Below, piece after piece: positions 5,892 through 9,653 of a DNA stretch of 9,653 bases. How positions within the stretch are numbered: position 1 is the stretch's first letter; each line of letters starts with the position of its first letter. Location of the stretch: the NCBI GenBank assembly GCA_018819165.1, contig JAHJQP010000150.1:1-9653 (forward strand). The letters run 5' to 3'. Source of the stretch: Pseudomonadota bacterium. Its GTDB lineage: Bacteria; Desulfobacterota; Syntrophia; Syntrophales; UBA5619. The notes under the pieces are model-generated. The model had not been told where the DNA came from. It worked only from the letters and a program-made list of their open reading frames with translations, and ran no database searches. The translations under genes and the position numbers were made by a program.

Positions 5892-6070
5892 TTCATTACG
5901 CCCTCGTAAAAAGTCTTAAAAGTGATGAAAATGGGACGGCTTCGTAAAAAGGCCGCAGGCAAGGCGCGCGAATCCTGAGGAGTGAGGCGTACTTTGGCGT
6001 ACGCCGCAATGACGAAGGATGAAGCGCAACGCAGCATCCGGACTTTTTACGTAGCCGTCTTCATTACGCC
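5892..6070. repeat. 11-bp direct repeats flanking a MITE-like insertion
   Basis: TTCATTACGCC occurs at 5892-5902 and again, identically, at 6060-6070. The 157 bp between them carry the palindromic element and an extra CTCGTAAAAAGTC (5903-5915). The right copy contains the stop codon of the M16 peptidase gene (6064-6066). The arrangement resembles a target-site duplication around an inserted element, but 11 bp could also come from slippage or from part of a compound repeat. Confidence 0.5.
5935..6059. repeat. Palindromic dispersed repeat (MITE/REP-like), about 125 bp
   Basis: The ends are near-perfect inverted repeats. GACGGCTTCGTAAAAAG at 5935-5951 pairs with the reverse complement of the 6039-6059 end, GACGGCTACGTAAAAAG, with 19 of 21 positions matching over the full arm. 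The centre holds GGCGTAC (5986-5992) opposite GTACGCC (5999-6005), and the sequence between the arms is itself imperfectly palindromic, so the element can fold into one long hairpin. Similar 'CGTAAAAAGTC' repeats are common between genes in Desulfobacterota genomes, as I recall. No transposase is encoded. It lies just after the M16 peptidase stop and before dut. Confidence 0.7.
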
Positions 6071-7302
6071 AATGCCTCTTCGGACACAGGACCGAGCGCC
6101 GCAACCGTCAGCGCCTCCGGCCGGAACATCTTACCTGCCAGCATGCGGATCTGCTCGCTCCCGACCGCCTCGATCTGCTCGATGATCTCCTCTGGTGTCA
6201 CCTGCCTTCCGAAACATAACTCGTTCCTGGCCAGTGCCGTCATCCGGTTGTCCGTGCTTTCCATGCCGAGGAGGAAATTCCCCTTGATCAGTTCCTTGGC
6301 CGACCGCAGCTCTTCCTCCGTAAGTAGTTCGGAACAGGACCTCTCCAGGCACTCCCGGACAAGGCCCAGCACCTCCCGGACCCGGTCTCTGCCGGTTCCC
6401 AGGTAGATTCCGAAAAGACCGGCATCCATATAGGGGGTCAGGTAGGAGTAGACCTCGTAGGCGAGGCCCCTCTTTTCCCGGATCTCCTGAAACAGCCGCG
6501 AACTCATGCTCCCCCCCAGGACAGAGTTCAGGAGAAACGCCGCATGACGCTCCGGGCTGACAGCCGAGGGCGCTGAAGAGCCGATGAGGAGGTGCACCTG
6601 TTCCAGTTCCTTCCAGAGAACGTCCTTCCCCGGCCTGGCCACGGGGACTTCGATGCGCTCGCAAACGGATGAACCGTGGAGCGATCCGAAGGACCGCCGG
6701 ACGAGATCTACGAACCGATTGTGTTTAAGATTTCCGGCCGCGGTGAGAACGAGATGTCTTCCCCGGTAGCGGGCCTGGAAGAAATGGAGGAGTTCGTCGC
6801 GGCGGAAGGCTTCGATCCGTTCTTTCGTCCCAAGAATGGGAAGTCCGAGGGGATGTCCTCTCCAGAACAGGCTCTCAAAGAAATCGTAGATTTTATCGTC
6901 GGGGGTGTCCTCGACCATCCGGATCTCCTGAAGAATGACCGACTTCTCGCGGCCGATGTCCTTCTCGTCGAATCGCGAACCGGTAAAGAGATCGGCCAGA
7001 AGATCGACGGCCAGTTCCAGATGGTAATCCGGGATCTTGATGTAGAAGGAGGTGAGTTCTTTCCCTGTGGCGGCGTTCATCACACCGCCTACAGAATCGA
7101 TGGCAGAGGCGATATCGAAGGCGGACCGCCGGTCGGTGCCTTTGAACAGCATGTGTTCGATGAAATGGGCAGCCCCGTTGTTCAGGCCGTTTTCATGGCG
7201 GGAACCGCCTTCGACCCAGGCTCCGATGGAGACCGACCGGACATGGTCGATCTCCTCGGATATGACCCGGATGCCGTTATCCAGAATGGTCTTACTGACC
7301 AT
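6064..7302 (-). CDS. M16 family zinc metalloprotease (processing-peptidase-like)
   Basis: This 412-aa protein belongs to the pitrilysin/insulinase (M16) group, close to the mitochondrial processing peptidase beta type. The inverted zinc motif HFIEH is at 46-50 inside the typical GGSRHENGLNNGAAHFIEH context. Glu126 (VILQEI) lies 75 residues beyond His50, as expected for the third zinc ligand, and Glu49 is the catalytic base. The C-terminal half keeps the R/Y element GGSMSSRLFQEIREKRGLAY (263-282). There is no signal peptide, so it is probably cytoplasmic. The start codon at 7302 overlaps the end of pnp by 11 bp, with a GGGAG just ahead. A peptidase of this kind next to pnp is a conserved arrangement, also seen in Bacillus (mlpA/ymxG). 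The natural substrate is not known from sequence. Confidence 0.93.
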   Translation of the reverse strand: MVSKTILDNGIRVISEEIDHVRSVSIGAWVEGGSRHENGLNNGAAHFIEHMLFKGTDRRSAFDIASAIDSVGGVMNAATGKELTSFYIKIPDYHLELAVDLLADLFTGSRFDEKDIGREKSVILQEIRMVEDTPDDKIYDFFESLFWRGHPLGLPILGTKERIEAFRRDELLHFFQARYRGRHLVLTAAGNLKHNRFVDLVRRSFGSLHGSSVCERIEVPVARPGKDVLWKELEQVHLLIGSSAPSAVSPERHAAFLLNSVLGGSMSSRLFQEIREKRGLAYEVYSYLTPYMDAGLFGIYLGTGRDRVREVLGLVRECLERSCSELLTEEELRSAKELIKGNFLLGMESTDNRMTALARNELCFGRQVTPEEIIEQIEAVGSEQIRMLAGKMFRPEALTVAALGPVSEEALA

Positions 7303-9412
7303 CGGCTCCCAGTGCTTCCTTCCTGCTGAGACGGATCTTACCCTGCTTGTCCATCTCCAGCACCTTGACCATCACCTCGTCCCCCTCCTGGAGAATGTCG
7401 GTGACCTTGTTCACCCGCTCACGGGCAAGCTGCGAGATGTGCAGAAGACCCTCCGTTCCGGGCAGGATCTCGACGAAGGCGCCGAAATCCACGATCTTCT
7501 TGACCGTGCCCTTGTAGATCTTGCCGACCTCCGCGTCCTCGGTCAGCCACTTCACCATGGCCACGGCCCGGGCAGCGGCTTCCGCGTCGCTGGAGGCGAT
7601 GGTCACCGTGCCGTCATCCTCCACGTTGATCTCGACGCCCGTCTCCGCCACGATCTGGCGGATGTTCTTGCCGCCGGAACCGATCACGTCGCGCACCTTA
7701 TCCGGTCTCACTTTGACGGTGGTGATCCGCGGGGCATAAACGGAGATGTCCGGACGCGGCCTGGCTATGGTCTCACGCAACTTACCGATGATGAAGAGCC
7801 GTCCCTCGCGGGCCTGGTTCAGGGCTTTCTTCAGGATGTCACCGGTCAGGTTGTCGATCTTGATGTCCATCTGCATGGAGGTCACACCCTTTTCAGTCCC
7901 GCAGACCTTGAAATCCATGTCGCCGGCGTGGTCCTCGTCTCCGAGGATATCGGAGAGGATGACCACCTGGTCGCCTTCCTTCAGCAGCCCCATGGCAATC
8001 CCGGCGACCGTATCCCGGATCGGCACCCCGGCGTCCATCAGGGAGAGGCATCCGCCGCAGACAGTGGCCATCGAAGAGGATCCGTTGGACGACAGGATCT
8101 CGGAGACGATCCGGATCGTATAGGGGAACTCCTCCTTGGGCGGCAGGACGGGAAGGAGGGCCCTTCGAGACAGGCCGCCATGGCCGATCTCCCGTCTTCC
8201 CGGGTTCCGGAGAGGTTTGGCCTCACCAACGCAGTAGGGCGGAAAATTGTAGTGGAGGAGGAAGGAGCGCCTCTCCTCCCCGGCGATGTAATCCATCCGC
8301 TGCTCGTCATGGGAGGTCCCCAGGGTCACGGTTACCAGGGCCTGGGTCTCGCCCCGGTTGAACAGGGCCGACCCATGGGCGCGCGGCAGGAGCCCGATCT
8401 CGGAGCTGATCGGACGGATTTCCGTATTGGAACGGCCATCGATTCTTCTGTTCTCACGGAGGATCATCTCCCGGAGGATGCCCCTTTCCAACTCCTCGAT
8501 GATCCCGAGAATCTTGGGCTTGAGGGAAGAATCATCGGCCGTGAGCGTCTTGACGACGTCTTTTCGGACCTGATCCAGCTTCGCGTAACGCTCTAACTTG
8601 CGCGGCATGCCGTAACCCTCTTTCAGGCCCGGCAGCGCCGCATCGGACACCTTCGCCACGAGGGACTCGTCAACGGCCGGAATCTCCACGACCCGCTTGG
8701 TCTTTCCCGTCTCCTGACGCATGCGGTCCTGCAGTTCGATCATCGGCCGCATCGCCTCAAGACCGAAATTGATGGCGTCGACGATCACATCCTCGCCGAC
8801 CTCATTCGACCCGCCTTCCATCATGACCAGGTTGACGTCGTAAGGCCTTCCCTCCGTGCCGGGGACGATCTTCCGTCCCACTAAAAAGAGATTGATATCG
8901 CTTTTTTCCTGAACCGCTACCGAGGGATTGCAGACAAAGGCGGCATCCACGCGACCGACCCGGACCCCGGCAATCGGTCCCTTGAAGGGGATATCCGAGA
9001 TCTCAAGCGCGGCTGACGCGGCGAGCATCGCCGCCACATCGGAGTCGTTCTCGTCGTCCACGGAAAGGACCGACGCCACGATCTGGGTCTCGTGGAAATA
9101 TTTCTTCGGAAACAGAGGCCTGATGGAGCGGTCGATGATCCGCGAGGTCAGGATCTCCTTCTCGTTGGGACGGCCCTCCCTCTTGAAGAAACCACCGGGG
9201 ATCTTCCCGGCGGCAAAGGTCATTTCCTGATAATCCACGGTCAGGGGCAGAAAATCGACCCCTTCCCGTATCGTCTTTAAGGAAACAGCGGTGACCAGAA
9301 CCACCGTATCCCCGTATTTCACAAGGACGGCGCCGTCCGCCTGACCCGCGACATAGTCCGTCTTGAGGGAGATACTCCTCCCCGCAAAATCTTCATTGAA
9401 TAGTTTACTCAT
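7292..9412 (-). CDS. pnp: Polyribonucleotide nucleotidyltransferase (PNPase)
   Basis: PNPase is a trimeric 3'-to-5' phosphorolytic exoribonuclease of mRNA turnover that can also add nucleotides to 3' ends. The 706-aa chain is complete (E. coli 711). It has the first RNase PH domain (about 12-140) with FFKREGRPNEKEILTSRIIDR (75-95), an alpha-helical linker (240-320), and the catalytic second RNase PH domain with RAHGSALFNRGETQALV (344-360), PGRREIGHG (404-412), SSNGSSSMA (441-449) and the acidic GDEDHAGDMDF (491-501). It ends with a KH domain with the GSGG loop (578-581) and an S1 domain (630-697). The ATG at 9412 is preceded by GAGAGGA at a good distance. It is flanked upstream by rpsO and a long hairpin, suggesting leader-based autoregulation like that of enterobacterial pnp. 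Confidence 0.98.
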   Translation of the reverse strand: MSKLFNEDFAGRSISLKTDYVAGQADGAVLVKYGDTVVLVTAVSLKTIREGVDFLPLTVDYQEMTFAAGKIPGGFFKREGRPNEKEILTSRIIDRSIRPLFPKKYFHETQIVASVLSVDDENDSDVAAMLAASAALEISDIPFKGPIAGVRVGRVDAAFVCNPSVAVQEKSDINLFLVGRKIVPGTEGRPYDVNLVMMEGGSNEVGEDVIVDAINFGLEAMRPMIELQDRMRQETGKTKRVVEIPAVDESLVAKVSDAALPGLKEGYGMPRKLERYAKLDQVRKDVVKTLTADDSSLKPKILGIIEELERGILREMILRENRRIDGRSNTEIRPISSEIGLLPRAHGSALFNRGETQALVTVTLGTSHDEQRMDYIAGEERRSFLLHYNFPPYCVGEAKPLRNPGRREIGHGGLSRRALLPVLPPKEEFPYTIRIVSEILSSNGSSSMATVCGGCLSLMDAGVPIRDTVAGIAMGLLKEGDQVVILSDILGDEDHAGDMDFKVCGTEKGVTSMQMDIKIDNLTGDILKKALNQAREGRLFIIGKLRETIARPRPDISVYAPRITTVKVRPDKVRDVIGSGGKNIRQIVAETGVEINVEDDGTVTIASSDAEAAARAVAMVKWLTEDAEVGKIYKGTVKKIVDFGAFVEILPGTEGLLHISQLARERVNKVTDILQEGDEVMVKVLEMDKQGKIRLSRKEALGADGQ

Positions 9413-9439
9413 ATTTTCCTCTCGATTTTTTTAATTCCA

Positions 9440-9552
9440 GTGCGGGGCATGGAAGGAGTAAGACGTAAGGAGTAAGGCGTTAAGAAGTGGGGCGCTTTGC
9501 CTACTCCGCACTCCTTACTCCTTACTTCCTACTCCTGATCGACACCCCGCAC
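9440..9552. repeat. Long imperfect inverted repeat between rpsO and pnp
   Basis: An inner stem pairs 9454-9480 with 9510-9536 at 24 of 27 positions, including the uninterrupted 13-mer GTAAGGAGTAAGG, around a 29-nt loop. An outer stem adds 8 perfect pairs, GTGCGGGG (9440-9447) with CCCCGCAC (9545-9552). The left arm is also a tandem repeat: two 14-bp units, AAGGAGTAAGACGT (9453-9466) and AAGGAGTAAGGCGT (9467-9480), differ at one position. In the rpsO-pnp transcript this makes a hairpin of about 110 nt in the pnp leader, the position of the RNase III processing hairpin in E. coli. It may also be a dispersed repeat that happened to land here. Confidence 0.7.
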
Positions 9553-9564
9553 CCTGCGCTCAGG

Positions 9565-9653
9565 TTACTTCCTGAGCCCTAAACGCTGAATCACACTTCG
9601 GTAACGTTCCACGTCCTTGTTCTTCACATAGTCCAGAAGCCTCCGCCTCTGGC
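9565..9653 (-). CDS. rpsO: 30S ribosomal protein S15, C-terminal part
   Basis: Only the last 28 codons and the TAA stop are in the window. They read QRRRLLDYVKNKDVERYRSV then IQRLGLRK, a clear match to the conserved S15 C-terminus (RRRLLDYL-KKKD-ERY--LI--LGLR). S15 binds the central domain of 16S rRNA early in 30S assembly and in several bacteria represses its own translation. The gene is cut by the right edge rather than broken. Position directly upstream of pnp is the classic, widely conserved rpsO-pnp order, and the two are separated by a 152-bp spacer with a long hairpin. Confidence 0.95.
   Translation of the reverse strand, partial: QRRRLLDYVKNKDVERYRSVIQRLGLRK

Noticed and set aside
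5916..6104. 62-codon minus-strand frame inside the palindromic repeat
   Set aside because: It is formed by the repeat itself and the M16 gene end in another frame. Its composition reflects the repeat rather than a protein.
7052..8596. 514-codon open frame on the plus strand opposite pnp and the M16 gene
   Set aside because: It is antisense to two strongly conserved proteins. Its translation is His/Asp/Gly/Leu-rich with no domain pattern, as expected for a mirror frame of GC-rich coding DNA.

Overview
The window is a GC-rich, densely packed bacterial core region. Every confident gene lies on the minus strand, so transcription runs from right to left. The gene set and order are rpsO-pnp-M16 peptidase-dut followed by ftsB-like-pilMNOPQ. 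Together with short dispersed repeats of the 'CGTAAAAAGTC' and 'GTAAGGAGTAAGG' kinds, this suggests a Desulfobacterota (former Deltaproteobacteria) genome, perhaps a Syntrophales/Geobacter-like lineage. That placement is inferred from gene order and repeat style, not from a search.

Right block, 9653 down to 5421 (RNA processing and housekeeping): the last 28 codons of rpsO (ribosomal protein S15), a 152-bp gap holding a long imperfect inverted repeat, pnp (PNPase), an M16 zinc protease overlapping the pnp end by 11 bp, a palindromic MITE-like repeat between 11-bp direct repeats, and dut (dUTPase). PNPase degrades RNA from the 3' end, and the gap hairpin is placed where enterobacterial pnp carries its RNase III-dependent autoregulatory leader.

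Middle, 5420 to 4943: a short spacer with a weak sigma70-like promoter and a dyad overlapping the predicted start site, then a small FtsB/DivIC-like division protein, then a 59-bp spacer with two perfect dyads.

Left block, 4942 to 437 (type IV pilus alignment complex): pilM, pilN, pilO, pilP and pilQ, with 4-bp overlaps or gaps of 3 to 11 bp, clearly one translationally coupled operon. PilM (cytoplasmic actin-like) binds the PilN N-terminal INLLP motif. PilN and PilO form the inner-membrane coiled-coil dimer, PilP bridges the periplasm, and PilQ is the outer-membrane secretin. Here PilP has no lipobox cysteine, PilO has an 11-proline insert, and PilQ is short and appears to lack the N1 (Secretin_N) domain.

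Left end, 436 to 1: about 400 bp without a convincing gene. It has hairpins and terminator-like structures after pilQ, a perfect TTGACA -35 box with a dyad, and the possible first codons of another minus-strand gene cut by the window edge.

The window is mostly ordinary core genome. I see no CRISPR, phage, toxin-antitoxin, tRNA or rRNA, and no clearly new multi-gene system. The points of interest are the domain deviations in the pilus subunits and the structured intergenic elements.
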